NCBI GenBank assembly: GCA_021397835.1
Contig: JAJFZO010000575.1
Coordinates: 1,679,001-1,743,000 of the forward strand
Length of the DNA: 64,000 bases
Origin: Moringa oleifera
Taxonomy: Eukaryota; Streptophyta; Magnoliopsida; Brassicales; Moringaceae
Reading direction: 5' to 3'
A program made the translations under genes and the position numbers. The notes under the pieces are model-generated. The model saw nothing but the letters and a program-made list of their open reading frames with translations. It did not search any database and was not told the origin of the DNA. Each line of letters starts with the position of its first letter. The stretch's first letter is position 1. Shown here in pieces: positions 23,400 through 36,289 of the stretch.

Positions 23400-26300
23400 A
23401 TGAGGCAACTGTGATATAAATAGAGTTTTCAAGTTGTGCAGTAATTCTGTTTATGCTTGTTGTTACTGCAAAATCTCTAATTAAGTCAATAGTCTTACTT
23501 GGCCTTCTTTGTGCAACATTTTTTTTTTTTTGGTTCAAAATAACAGAAAACATATTACCGTTTTCGCAAAACAATGACTGTTATGTGATATGCATGGGAT
23601 TGCAGCCATGATGAAAGGTTATACTGGAGGGGCAATGTTATCATATTACCAAGAAAATGGGAACCTCACAATGATGTCAATCTTTCATATCTATTGCCTT
23701 TGTGTTTCTAGGAGATCCTCTTTTGGAAGATGTGATATCTTATGGCTCTCAACATGGAAAATGTGCAAGCTTAGTGTTCTTAGTGTGCCAAATATGAAAG
23801 CAAGTCCATTCATCAGGACAACTTCCTTCACCTCTGGTTGTTGGGGGTCTTTGGTGGACCTTGATGGTATGGCTGCCTCCAATTGGATGCCAATTGGTGA
23901 TCAAGTACTCTTAATGGCCAGTATATTTCTTATGTATATGGCTGGAGTGATTCCTCTTCAGAATTCTGATTTCTCTTCTAGAAAGAACATCCCTGATAAA
24001 ACTGTGGTCCTTGAAAGCTCAACCTCTTCTGGTAGGTAAGGGTAAGCATGTCATAGATTTCAAAATAACAGCATATTTTTCTTTAATGTAAGTAAAATCT
24101 ATTTGTTCCCTTGGAAACATGAAGGCGATGCTCTAATATGACATATTTGTCATAGTCACTTGAGCTATTTTTCCTCTAAATGCAGTGTCCTAGAGAATGA
24201 TTACAAAGTTAATATGAAGCATACCTGGGATGCTGTAAAAAGGAAACTTCTGGATTCTGTAGATGCTATTGAGCGTGGAAGTAGTTTGGGAAGTGGCATC
24301 CTCAAATGTGAAGAAAGCCAAACAAGGACACCATTAAGTTTGAATGCTATATCTGAGGGTCCAAAGTTACGGTTGCTTTGGGCTTCTTTTCAGAAACTTG
24401 AGGAAGAGGCAGGCACTGTCTCTATTGTCTCTGCATATTGTATTCTTGCATATATTTGTTTTCTTTAATAACTTTTGTGAATACTCTTCTAAAATAATTT
24501 GCGTAGGGGAGAGTCCAAGATGGTTAGAGTGCTTTTTTCTTTTGGTCATTTTTGGGGAGAGGGGTAGAGGAAGAGAAAGAAACCTTATGGTATGAAAAGA
24601 TGTCAATTCTAGTTCTGGTTCTCAGTTGTGCATTTCTGACCTTTTAGTTGCCCACTTATGACACTATTTAGACTGTAAAATTTCTTTCTGGAAAGATTGT
24701 TGAGGTTTTTGTTAGTGCTTGTTTTAAATAGCATATTAACTTCCATGAGTGGAACTTTAGCAACTAATCATATAATTTGGATGTATGTTAAAATTCTTCA
24801 TGTGTTTTACTCTAAATCTTAACTTCTAATTTCCATCTATATTTGTAAAGGGTTGCACCCCCTTGGTGCTATGTATATAACATATGTATACATGTATATA
24901 AAGGTCATTAGTACGTTTGGTACTTGTTTCACTATTGAATGATTTTACATTTTAGTGTTGAAAGTTCTATATTTTGTTTTCAGGTGAATAATATTTCTGG
25001 AAATGTGAGCATGGATGACTGGATGACCATTTTTCCTGAAATTATTCGGAAATCCTGTCAGCCAGCATGCATGGCTTGGCTGGAAAAGGAACTTCTTAAA
25101 GAAAACAGCAATTCTAACCAGGTACCTTGAGAATTTAGTGCATCATTGTTTTATCAATTTTTGGTTCAACAAGATGTCCAGTTCTGATCCAGTTTCACAG
25201 GGAATGGTTTCACTGATGATTGCAAAGTTAAATGGAGATGACACTGTTCTACAGAATATAAGGAAGTCAGGCAAGGAAGATCTTTATGCGGAACTATTGT
25301 ACTTTTATATATTTGGATCTCACAGGTAAAATCAGTTGTATTGCGATGAATTTTATCGATTTTGATTAACTACCGTTTGGAATGATTTTCAAATTAATGG
25401 CCACAATAATAACTTGTTAGCACAACTTATAGCATACCATGTAAGAACATCTAGAGCTAGTTTATTTATTCTGTGTGGGTGCATTAATTTTCCTACACCT
25501 TTCTCCTTTTTTAATTTGTGTTTGCGAATAAGTCTGTGTTTGTGAATAAATCTTTCAGATCAGAGGAATAGAGAAAGATGATTTTCTTTTTCTGATAAAA
25601 AGAGCACTGTACAATATCAGGGAAGTTATTTTACCCAAAAGTGGACCTAATGTATTCTGTCTGTTGGAGGGTATTTTAACGACTTATCTTTATGCTTTGC
25701 GAAAATATCTGTGTCTAGGTGGACCAATCTAGGTCTCCTATGGATCCAATATTACCATGTCAGCGATTTCTCTGAACTCATTAATTGACTTTATTGACAA
25801 CTATAGCCATACGTAGGTTGGTTTGCCACATTAGATTGATTTGCAATTTCCTGAACATGCATGCCTGATATTCTTCTTGTTGTGGGGTTCTGCCTGAGTT
25901 GATAAATAGGTGCCTTATCATGTGTCTTAAAGGAAACTAGTATGCAGATTTTTTATATTGGGCTTCATAAATGGTTTTGACCTCTGCCAAAACTGTGATC
26001 CTCTGGGCTCCTAAACTGGGAAAAGTTGGAGTAGAAATCTTGCATAAACTATCAGAATGTGTGAAACTAAGAATTGAGTTACTGCTTATTTTAGGAAAAT
26101 AGTTTTCTTTTCTTTTCTTTCTATGATTGATATGAACAAGGTTACTTAAAACATATTTGATCACCTATCTGATTTTATGAAGCAGAATTGTATTGCTATG
26201 AACAATCTGTGGCTGCATGTTTGGCTTACATGCTTTTTTGGTGATAACTTTGTCTTTGGACATGTTAGGGGGAGGTTGTGAGATAAATGTTATACTTCAT

Positions 26301-28678
26301 TCTATATTTAAATCTTAGATGATTGTTGAGATATTGTCCCTTCTGTTGTAGCAGGAAAGATTGTTGCTATGATCATAGCTTGTTTCTTCTTCATGGGGAT
26401 TCCATTTTGGAAGATTTGGTTATAACCTTAGCCGATGGTATTGCAAGTAGTTATTTGGAGCTTATTTCTGTGGATGGCAATCTGCCTAATGAAATGAGTA
26501 GCATGAGTTTGGATATTTGTAATTTGTCAACCCGAGCACTTCAGAAATTACGTAATGAGGTATGGGTTTTTTGCTTACTGAGCTTCTTCTGCATGACTAA
26601 TCATTGATGGTTCATACACAACTCACCTCAACCTTAGAAAACCTTGGGTCTGATCTGCTTGCGTGTGTGCTAGAGAAAGCTTGTTTGGCCATTTGAATTC
26701 TGCCAGGGGCTATGTTTTGTGGCTCTTCGTTTGTCCTCACAGCTTCTATGAACATCTGAACCTGCATCCTGCAGACTACCTTTGCTTGTTGCTTCTCTTA
26801 CTTAATTTACTCTTCCTGCTGCAACTCCATCTTGCCTGCTCATGAGAAAATTTTTTGGGAGCTTCTTCCTTCTTTTCTCTGCATCTCACTTTAAGCCTAT
26901 TTCAGCTCTCTAAACCATGCATATTTTTAAGCTGCTAACTTTATCTTTACTGCTGCTACATTTCTATTTGTCTGTGAATGTGTGTACAGTCTACCAGTGG
27001 GTGAAAGTCAAAATTTATAATTTCCACTTTGAAACTTCGTCTGATCCTCAATCCCAAACAAGCTGGGGACTTTAATCCTTTTTTTTTTCTTGCTGTTGAG
27101 TACTTGCTCTATGCCCAGATATTAAGAATGTTTGTCTTCCCATAGTCTGCATAATGGTTCAGCTAAACTGTACATTATGTAATCACTGGATGTCTGGCTC
27201 AATTTTATTAAGCACTGAACACGCTTTGTTAACAGGTAACTTTGAACCAGTGGTTGTATCAAAACGTGGAAGCAGTTGTATCGATGTACGAGGATCGCTT
27301 TGACCTGCACACGCTTCAGAGCCAAATCATTGAGCAACCAAGCAGAAATGGGACTGAAAGATGTAGTTGGTGGAACAAGCTAACCAGGAGTAAATCTGAA
27401 ACTGTGTCATCTCCATTAAGTTACATTGTCTTGGGCCATTTCTCTATGCCTGTAAGACGGATTAAGGAATTGAGGGCCTTGACCGGATGGTAAGGTTCTG
27501 TATGTCTCTTGCTGCCCCTTCCTTTTGCCTGCATGTGGCAGTAAATGTGTGTGTGTGTGTGTGTGTTTTTTTTTTTTTTCCAATCAGAAACAAAGTTAGC
27601 ATTTATGAACTATAAGGCACCAAGAGATGCCACCCATGTACAAAGTAAGCTAAATTCTATCTAGCAGTGAGGACATTTGTGAATACTACAAGGTCCTCCT
27701 AAATAAAAGAAGTCCATGTTACTTACAGTGCATATGGCAGTAATATGATCATCAGGTGGATTTATATTGTCACTAGAAATAACATGTAAACCATACAATT
27801 GCTGAAGTATTTATGGTCCTTTTTCCTTTGGTCGTGATCAACAGCCTGATATACAACAATTTCTATGCGTGTGTAGTCTTGATAAGGAATTATTAAACAA
27901 GCCATTGACCATAGGATTCGAGAGGGTGGTGGCACAAGTAGAGTCATGCTTTGAGGTTCATAATTATGCTATGTTATTTCTTTAGAGAAGTTCTTAGGAT
28001 TTTGGTTAGACAAGTGCTGATTGAGAACTCTATCGTGTCTTTGGTTGGTCAGGGTAGCAACAGTAAGAGGATTAGTTGATGTGACTATTAGTGCTGGACT
28101 TAGTGAAAACGTTCATTATTAAGTTTAATTTCATGCTTCAATGAAGTTATGGCTTCAGTGACCAAGGGAAGTATAGTCCTGCTTTGTACATTAATGGACA
28201 TTAGTTGTTGTTTTTCAACTGGGTTACTATATTTATGATCTGAAGTCTTAGCATTATACGTGTCCTCCCTGTTACCTAGATTATTTCTCGTGGGCCAAAC
28301 TTTGGTTCTCTTTTGCTTGAAAGACTGTATGTTCTTTTTCACAAGTAATGAATGATCAGATAAATATAAACTAAGCCCTTGTATTTGTTCAGACATTCAA
28401 ATGCCACAAATTTTAATGGTTGTATCTTATCAAAATAAGAAATATTTACATTGTTGTAACCTCAAGTAGAATGGGTAGCTTTTTTGAATTTTATCACTTT
28501 GTGTTGCAGGAGGTACTACTTCAGCCTCTTCCTAGAGTTGTCAGACATTAGCATGCCATTAATCAGAGCTATTTTAGACAAAGTCAGTAGTGCCATCTCA
28601 TTCTTCCTGATGACTTTGATTGGGAGATCGCTAGGACTCATCTATACAGGAATTAGGCAGTCCCTTCGATGGAAGTGA
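23066..28678 (+). CDS. plant protein of unknown family, two apparent frameshifts in coding exon 2
   Basis: I do not recognise the family. Coding exons: 23066-23175, 23606-24035, 24186-24408 (end uncertain), 24984-25121, 25201-25325, 26355-26559, 27236-27489 and 28510-28678 (TGA). Phases agree at every junction and, with two missing bases allowed for, the length is about 551 residues. Exon 2 enters in the frame coding HDERLYWRGNVIILPRKWEP. Near 23697 that frame hits a TAG while a second frame (GDPLLEDVISYG) continues. Near 23788 that frame stops and a third (PNMKASPFIRTTSF) runs to the exon end. Each change looks like one lost base. The rest is intact. Hydrophobic stretches occur in QVLLMASIFLMYMAGVIP and near the C-terminus (ISFFLMTLIGRSLGLIY), so it may be a membrane protein. 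The exon 3 donor is either GAG|GCAGGC (GC-AG) or a weak GT nine bases later. The gene may be a young pseudogene, or the indels may be sequence errors. Confidence 0.65.
23366..23396. repeat. (AT)n microsatellite
   Basis: Pure AT run in intron 1 of the unknown gene. Confidence 0.85.
24845..24905 (+). mobile_element. LINE 3'-tail remnant in an intron
   Basis: GGGTTGCACCCCCTTGGTGC followed by TATGTATATAA-type DNA matches the 3' tail of the LINE copies further right in the window. The hairpin GCACC-CCCTT-GGTGC is at 24855-24869. Only the tail is recognisable. It lies in intron 3 of the unknown gene, in sense orientation. Confidence 0.55.
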
Positions 28679-29928
28679 AATGCAAATGGCACCTTTTGTT
28701 AGGTGCAAGATTCATTTCCAGCTTCTCTTGCTAGAGAGAGGACCAGTCTCTGTGAATGTGATGTCTTTAGTATGAGATTGAAACCCTTGTTTTTTGCCTG
28801 GGCCACTTGAGGCTTCACTTAATTTTTGGTAAATAAATCAGAGATTTTATCAGTTTGAAGTTAAAAGCTCTGCCTCCACAATTCATTGGTTCTTCAATAG
28901 ATATTTGAGCAGCTTCTGGGATGAGAGGCATTCATAAAACTAACATTCTCTGCCTGCCTTCTCTGGACATGCAAGCATTCACAGGATGGACTCTCTCTTA
29001 CCCATTGTTTGAGATGCAAGTTACATGTCTGCTGGGAAAGAGGTCATTTAGATTGCTGCTGAAACACAGTTGAGGTTATAACCTATGAACAGATGATTTT
29101 CTGACATGTTATAGAGGAATGCCTGCAAATAGGATTGTATTTTTGCTGAACTCTTTTTTCACCTCACGTCAGGATGTACAAGAAAAGTTATTCTTTTTTT
29201 TTTTTTGAAATCATTACATGGTATGTATAGGCTGGTGTGTTTTCATTCTACTTGCATAATTTATCCTCTAATGCTCATGAACAGTTTTTGGTGGGAACAG
29301 GAAGGTTATAAAGAGGTGGGCCTGTAGACGATAATGCTTTTCAAAAGATTGCAATAGTAAAAGTATGTTTCAGAAGATGACTTCTGTGCCCTCCCATCTT
29401 TACAAGATAATCTCTTTTGTGAGAAACTTCTTATTATACATTACTAAATTGATAATAGCTGTAACTTTTTCAAAAGCAGGCCACCCACTTTGACATTGTA
29501 TCTTTTTACTTGTCTAATTATGGAGATTTCTCACTGAGAAAACTGGGTTTAGTCAAATTAGGGTTGGAGAACATTCACATCTTCTACTGGAGTTTTAAAA
29601 TGAGGGATTGCTAGAGTTCTCATCTAAAATGTGGGAAATCTTAAGTGGGTATATTTTCTTTCACAGCATTAAATTGTAAATTTAACAGTATGATTTATTT
29701 GTGAAACCATAACTTGAATAGGAACAGGTATTTGATGTGCCTCTTATCAAGGACCTCAAGTTGACAATACAGGCATAGAGAAAAACACAAAGAAAAAAGA
29801 GGGAGCAGAAAAAAGGCATGCATAAAGGGTTGATGAAGCATCACTATCGAAAGCAGAGAAAAGGAAAGCTCTAATTGTAATGGTAAAAATGGCTGTTTCA
29901 TTCTTCACCATGCAATGTAGTAATGCAT

Positions 29929-29965
<37 letters not shown>

Positions 29966-29968
29966 GCT
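29929..29968. repeat. (AT)n microsatellite
   Basis: AT run with one interrupting G, in the large spacer before the CLE gene. Confidence 0.8.
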
Positions 29969-32652
29969 ATCATTTTAGAATCATCAAGGTGTTGGATATT
30001 GTTGAGTGTCTCTGTGGACCATACTGCTTTTAGCTGCTTTCTAATTTTCTTCTGCTTATTTGCCTGGTGAAAGAAACCTTACATGAGACCAGCCAGGCAG
30101 ATGAAACTGTTATGATTTGATTTTGATTATGAAACTTGATACGCATCCGATTTTGTTGAAGAAAAAAGAGAGGGAAAAATATGTAAGAGAGATACTATTT
30201 TTTATAGTTTTTCCTTTGGATGTTTGTGATAGCATTCATGCATCCATATTCTTTTTCTTCTCTAATTATCTTTTCTATATCAGAGGCAGATAGCGTTAAA
30301 AGCTTGGTCTGGTTTCAATATAGTTAAGTTGCCTGATTACATTATGTTTTGAATAGTGTGAATATGATGGTTTTATATCTTCAACTCATCTATTCATCTT
30401 CTAGTTGCCTGTTCAACGGTGCTTGTTGATAAAACATTCAAATTATTCTTTGCTTGGTATTTTCTGAATAAAGTTACTGATGGGATCTGAAAGGCTTTTT
30501 AAGATGGCTCAGAATAAGATTAGAAGCTCCAGCCATTTGTGGTGGGTGAGGTTAGGCGCCAAGACTTAGAATCTAATGAATCCTGTATCTAATCTAACTT
30601 CACTCCAAGAATGTCATGGCTTAGCTCTAAACTTACATTTAGCCAAGTTGCAATTTTAGCTAAATGGTAATTATAAATCCTTAACAGCAGCTGATGGGAA
30701 TCAAGATTTCTTATAATTATGAGCATTGCCATGCCATCCATGCAAAACAGCTGCATGATGGCTTTTTCCATGCATGATGCCTACATGGTTAGAGGTACGA
30801 GAAAAAAGTAGCGATATGTCTTAATCCGGTACGACTTTTAACATATACATATGGTCCAATAATGCAGTGTGCAGAGTCTTCACTGTCTTCAAATTTTCTG
30901 GTTTCTTTAAAAGATTACCTGGCTGTGAATTATTTTTCTGTAGGTCCACCAATGAATGGCATATGATTGCACGAGTTTCAAGAATGTCATGTCATTAATT
31001 ATTATGATGTCTGTTGCTTGAATCTTTGAGCATTTGGAGATTAACCTTGACTCCTAATCAGACATCTTTTGTGCAGAATCTGAAATTGAGTATTTCACTA
31101 CATGGCACTGATAGCTCATTGCTGTTTACATAGCCATTAAGGTTGCTTGGCAGATTGCCTATGCTAGCTTTCTCTCTAAGTCCATTTTGAGTACAGAAGC
31201 AGTTTTGTACGACCGAAAGGATCAATATGGTTAATGAGAGATAGCTTTTGCATGTAATTTAGTACCATCTTTGAGATGGTTAGCTTTCCGCCATTTTTGA
31301 CCCTGTAAGAGCTACTGGTAGAGTCATAGCATATGACCTTACTGCATATCTGGAAAAGAATCTACCTATCTGAAAGAAACTGCATGCTTACTTCCTGGTT
31401 AATTGTACGAGCACTGGATTCAACGGTGATTTGTTGTCTCTGTGTGGACTGTACAGTTAGTAATCTCTATTTTAGATTTGAAAGTTTACCATGTTAATGC
31501 TATATACATCAATAATATTCCATTTTGATCAGATACTATACCACACAGCATAAAACTAGTAATTAATATTCTTTTAAAATGATAAGCTGTTTTATAGTTT
31601 TGATGATAATATTTAAATATTTGAATGCCAACATACATATCAAAAATCCTGAATATGTTCATATTGATCAGAATCTGGCCGTGATGAATATGTAAGAAAG
31701 CGGATTTAAGAAACTTGATGCTGTAACCTCTCATGCACTGTGTATTAAAATCTTTCTCATGCTCTTGATTTTTCAGTGCTCATTTTAATTAATTAGAAGA
31801 TTTCTTCAATAAGGTTTACCATCCTGGCATGCAGACCTTATGCAAGAGGGAATGCCCGGTTGTTGCATATGTATCATTTGTCATCAGTCATATATATATG
31901 TCACATATGATAAAGCAAATCAGGTGTTACGTATAGCAATCTCATGACCATTACCTAACTTTCTTAATTGCTCTTCACTTTATATGCTTTTAGAAATAAT
32001 TGTTTGACTATTGCATATATTCAATTCAAGTGTTTGAACCATATTATTTTAAGGCAAGAAGACCGCATTAATAAGGTAGCCGCATATGCCTATCACTTCA
32101 TTCTTATAATAGGGATTCTGCGATGCCGAAAGTGTTGGCCTACAGCATCTGCCCTTGAAAGATGAATTGACCAAATATTGTTTCAATATTATTGAGAAAA
32201 CCAATTTTCAAAATTATCCCAAGATGAACCACAACAAATATGTAGCTTGGGTTTGACTAATTTTAATCAAATTAATTTGATCGTATCCATAGTGCCTGCT
32301 ATTCTTGCTGTGAACTGGGTGTCATTATTCTTTTGTTTATTTCTTTGCTACATGAAATGGCATTTCTTTTGTTGATGCTGAAGGTGCTTGTTGTCCTAGC
32401 TAGTGATACAATAATTACTAGCTTGGTTTTAGGTACGAGTAGGACTTTGTATCTCATTCAACAACAACATGCCTTTACCTGCCTCTTAAAATTAAGGAGA
32501 AAAACCTTTCAAGCCTGGAGTAGTGCTACTGATTCAGGGATCAGCAAAGGCTGAGCTGCTTTGGTCCCAACATCTGTCCTAAAAATTGAAAGAAGCACAA
32601 GCAATTGGAAAGCAAAGAATTGATTAAATTGTGATGGGTAGGGTTACTTGGC

Positions 32653-32672
32653 TGACACCACTTCAGGTGTCA
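32653..32672. repeat. short perfect inverted repeat
   Basis: TGACACC and GGTGTCA arms of 7 bp flank the loop ACTTCA. It could form a small hairpin or bind a dimeric factor. No terminator or gene is next to it. Confidence 0.4.
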
Positions 32673-35600
32673 CCCACTACTAATCTGATGCAGATGACCC
32701 TACAACCTTTGTTATGTTTGGCTATAGCTAACTAAATTAGACCTATCATGCATTCAAAAGCATAATTGCCTTTTGCCAAGGCCACAGTAGTACAATCTAT
32801 ATCTTGTTTTTTCAGACCAGAAAAGTCCTTGAAGACCACCAAACATTGAAATATATTAAAACTCTATTTTGTTTAATTAGCTAATTAGTACTCATACATT
32901 CATAGTTTTGGTTTGGATATTCTATATGTGGCTGGAAATGATGTAAATTTGGGCCTGCAAATTAACCATAGAAGTGGGGAAGGAATATGTATGAGAGAAA
33001 ATAGGAGATTGAAAGTAATAAGTAACTACATGCTTTTTAAAGTGATATACTGATTCCTGATACCTAATATATAGGCTATCACTGCTTCCCCTTGAAATTC
33101 CCTCCCCACCTCAAAAATTTGATTGGAATTTTTAATTTAATGGTGGAAAAGAAAAGGAAGAAAGAAGAGCATAATGTACTGTTAGATTATTGATCCGCAC
33201 AAGTTGTAGAGATATACTTTGCTTTCCTCTAGGGTAGCATTAAGGAAAACAATAGCCGGATCACCTTCTCCTATTCCTTCCTGCTCAAAAAATAAAAAGA
33301 GCTATAGCTGCTTCTCATGATGCTAGAATCATTCATTACTTTCTTCTGCACAATTAAGTTGGTTGCCTATGGCTAGTTGCTCTGATATATCTTGTCATTT
33401 GAAGTTTAATTAGGTAGGTACGTAAAACAAATTGAATTATTGGCAGAGTTAACTATATATCTCAATTATTGCACCTAATAATTCTGGGCATGATGACCAT
33501 CATTCTCACTAAAAAAATCACGATTAAAACTTCTAAAACACCCTTGAAACGCCATCACTTGGTCTCCCAATATAATTACGTTTAGAAAACATAGAAAGCA
33601 CCACCCAAAGCACAAAGATATGGGTCATAAACAGTATGGTCTTGGGGCTGCTGCTTCTGCATGCTGCATGCTATGGCATACTGCTGACCTACTACGAAAA
33701 GGATGGCAATAATATATAGAGGTTGTCTCATCTTTTAGAGGTCCAAACACCTCCTGATTTATTGGTAGTTAACTAGCAACAACTCAAATAAAAGCTTCCA
33801 AGGTCCACTCCCTTGACTTTTAGGGCCCTAGATCACGGAAACTTGCCAACTAGCACATGAAGCGAAGGAATGGGATTTGGTTTGATATGTTTTTCTCCAC
33901 TTTGAAGAGCTGTTCTTTATGTCGGATTTCTTTTGCCTTTATTCATGGTTAGGGTTAGAGAGAATGGTAAGACATACGTAGGAGTGATTTCACGATGATG
34001 CATGCAATTGCTTCCATAGAGAAAGTAGTGTGGATTAATTAGCATCAGGGTTTGCTAAAGTAAGCAGGGATTAATGTTGTCTAATGTTTCTGTTTTACTT
34101 TTCTTGAGTAGCAGAAAGCAGAAATTTTGAGCTTAAGTAGACAAGGCAGGTGAGGAGTTCCCTTCAACAAGGTCTAATCAATCTACCAATGTTGGTGCCT
34201 TATTTAGTAGCATTTGTATAGCCAAGCTTTATGTCTTTTCTATCAAGCAGTAAGCGGACTTCTTCTAGCTTCTTTACAACTAAGTATTTAATCATTCTTG
34301 CATTAATTTCCCTTCCTCCATTTTGATGAGCCACTCATCGATGAAAAACAGCTATAGGGTTAGCATGATCAGAGTTAAATTACAAATATGACCTTAATGT
34401 ACCATCTCTCTCATATACTTTGCAGGGGAAGGGGGGTCCATGCATCACCTATCATGGGAGACATAGACAAATATATACATGTCTTTGGCCTTTCATTATA
34501 AGAGAAGCAGTCCTCTCTCTCCATAGACAAAAGGAAAACCAGCCGAATAGGATGCTTTGCTTTCCGTGCTGACCTTTTCCTATTTTTCTTTCCAAAGTGT
34601 TATACACATTACTACTACGATCTATCTCCTCTGCCTATTCAATTTAGACCCACTCTCCCTCTCAAGCGTCCTGCCCTACAGCCATACATTTCATTTATCT
34701 TCCCTCTGTCTTTCCAATTAATTTCATAAACTTTCCAATTCCTTCCATCAAAACAGTCGGAATTTATATACTAATGATACATGAGTGAGATTTTTATGGT
34801 TCAAATTTTTCGGAAAATCACATCATTAAGTAATATAGGAGACTTTTGATTTTATACTATTTTGTAAATATGTTATAAAGCTGTGAGTTATATTTTTTTA
34901 GAATATAAAATTTATAAACGATTATAAAGTTTATAGAAGATATTATCTATAATTTGACACTAGTTAAGGTAATATATTGGAATACAATTAGACTGCCATT
35001 GTTTTGATATCATGCATGAAGAAGAATGAAACGGGTACTAATACTTTTGAATTTGAACTTTTCTTGTTTTTTTATGGAAAAACTATATATATATATATAT
35101 GTATATTTGTATACACATGTGATTTAAGTGTGGCAGCGACGCGTCTGCGTAGAATCCACCTCTTGTTGTAAAAAGAAAATTATGCAGAGAACAATATCTG
35201 TATAACTTTTTGTTACTTAGGGTCACAAGTCAAAGAAAGATTTCTTGGGGAACTGGCCAAGCAAGGAAAAAGCCACCTCTTCTCCTTCCACAACTTCCCT
35301 TTCTTTTCTATTTGGTGCTACTGCCTTTACCTTTCAAGATTCTTCAGTATTCGATTTACAAGATGACCCAATGGCTTAATTGGGCATTATGCTTTGCCAG
35401 TAAGACCATAACACCCTTCATAAAAAATGGAACAAGAAACTGGAAAACCCTAATTTATGATTTCTTCTCAAGAAACAATCAGCTTATAGTTTGTCTCTTG
35501 CTAGAATTTGATTAATTTATTTCAATTTTCTTGAATAATGAGAGAAACCCATGTAAATGATTTCGCTTAAATAATGAACTTATATGATTCTCTTTTACTT

Positions 35601-35977
35601 GTGTATTAAAATTGATTGTGTGGGCATTGTGGTCATTCTACAAGAGTTATTCAAAGTCTCTGTGGCTTGGGAACCTAGGGTTAACCTTATATTTTCATAA
35701 CCATAACAAGGCCTCTTTGGTAAATTCAGAAGCCTACCCCCAACAACTTTCATATATGCTTTCATGTTAAGCCGGTCCTTTGGTTCCTCAGGAAATGTGT
35801 ATCGAATTTCAAACCATCCCTTCCATTCACTTTTGCTGAAGCTTCTCTTCCCGTCTTTCTCTCTTCCTTTCTCTTTCATCTCTCTCTCTCTCTTCTCTCC
35901 CATCTTAGCCTTGGTGCTGGTTCATGGATATTGAACCCTTGTGGGCTCTTGGGGGGTGGTTTCTTTTCCTTGATTGC

Positions 35978-36289
35978 ATGGCAACACCTAAAACGCCATT
36001 AACAGTCCCTGAAACATACCCAAAATCACACCCTTTCCTTCTCTTTCTTGCCCTTTTCTTCGTTTTCCTTCTGCTCATTGCCCCTAGCAACCCATCAAAC
36101 ATGGCTTCCTCCACTTCCATCAGAAGGGTTCTCCTGGATACCCCAAACTCAGCTACTTCCACCATGAACTTGCACCCTAAACAAACCCACAACGCACATA
36201 CGTCTTCTTCCTCCAAAGCTTCCCGTAGAGAGTTCGGCGCAGAGGCCCATGAAGTTCCTAGCGGACCAAACCCTATTTCCAACAGGTAA
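35978..36289 (+). CDS. CLE41: TDIF precursor, CLE41/CLE44-type peptide hormone
   Basis: Single exon, 103 residues. The last 13 are the exact TDIF dodecapeptide HEVPSGPNPISN (codons 36248-36283) plus an Arg before TAA. This is the ligand encoded by Arabidopsis CLE41 and CLE44. The N-terminus (MATPKT, then a hydrophobic stretch FLLFLALFFVFLLLIAP) is the secretory signal. RRVLLDTPNSATSTMNLHPK matches the conserved mid-region of CLE41, and SRREFG precedes the mature peptide. TDIF made in phloem binds the receptor PXY/TDR in the cambium, promoting procambial division and blocking xylem differentiation. An in-frame ATG at 35924 would add 18 residues; I prefer 35978 because CLE41 homologues begin MAT just before the signal sequence. 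The stop lies inside AG|GTAAGT, a consensus splice donor. CLE44 is equally possible as orthologue. Confidence 0.93.
   Translation: MATPKTPLTVPETYPKSHPFLLFLALFFVFLLLIAPSNPSNMASSTSIRRVLLDTPNSATSTMNLHPKQTHNAHTSSSSKASRREFGAEAHEVPSGPNPISNR

Larger units (their letters stand above)
28679..35977. other. about 7.3 kb without a supportable gene
   Basis: The first few hundred bases are the 3' region of the unknown gene. The rest has moderate AT content, short open frames only, and no recognisable domain, tRNA or known miRNA that I could find by eye. An (AT)n run is at 29929-29968, a short perfect inverted repeat at 32653-32672, and a second (TA)n run near 35086-35102. The final 400 bp turn CT-rich, as plant leaders often do. 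It may be long regulatory DNA for the CLE gene or host an unrecognised non-coding RNA. Confidence 0.5.

Noticed and set aside
23590..24039. 149-codon uninterrupted frame read as one exon
   Set aside because: Its first 60 residues do not fit the phase of the preceding exon, whereas another frame does and reads like a protein. Only the last two thirds of this frame are accepted.
32640..32680. Small hairpin as a miRNA precursor
   Set aside because: The arms are only 7 bp; plant miRNA precursors need a stem of about 21 bp or more.
35210..35515. 101-codon plus-strand frame before the CLE gene
   Set aside because: It starts at a non-ATG codon, is low in complexity, has no known relatives and no splice partners.
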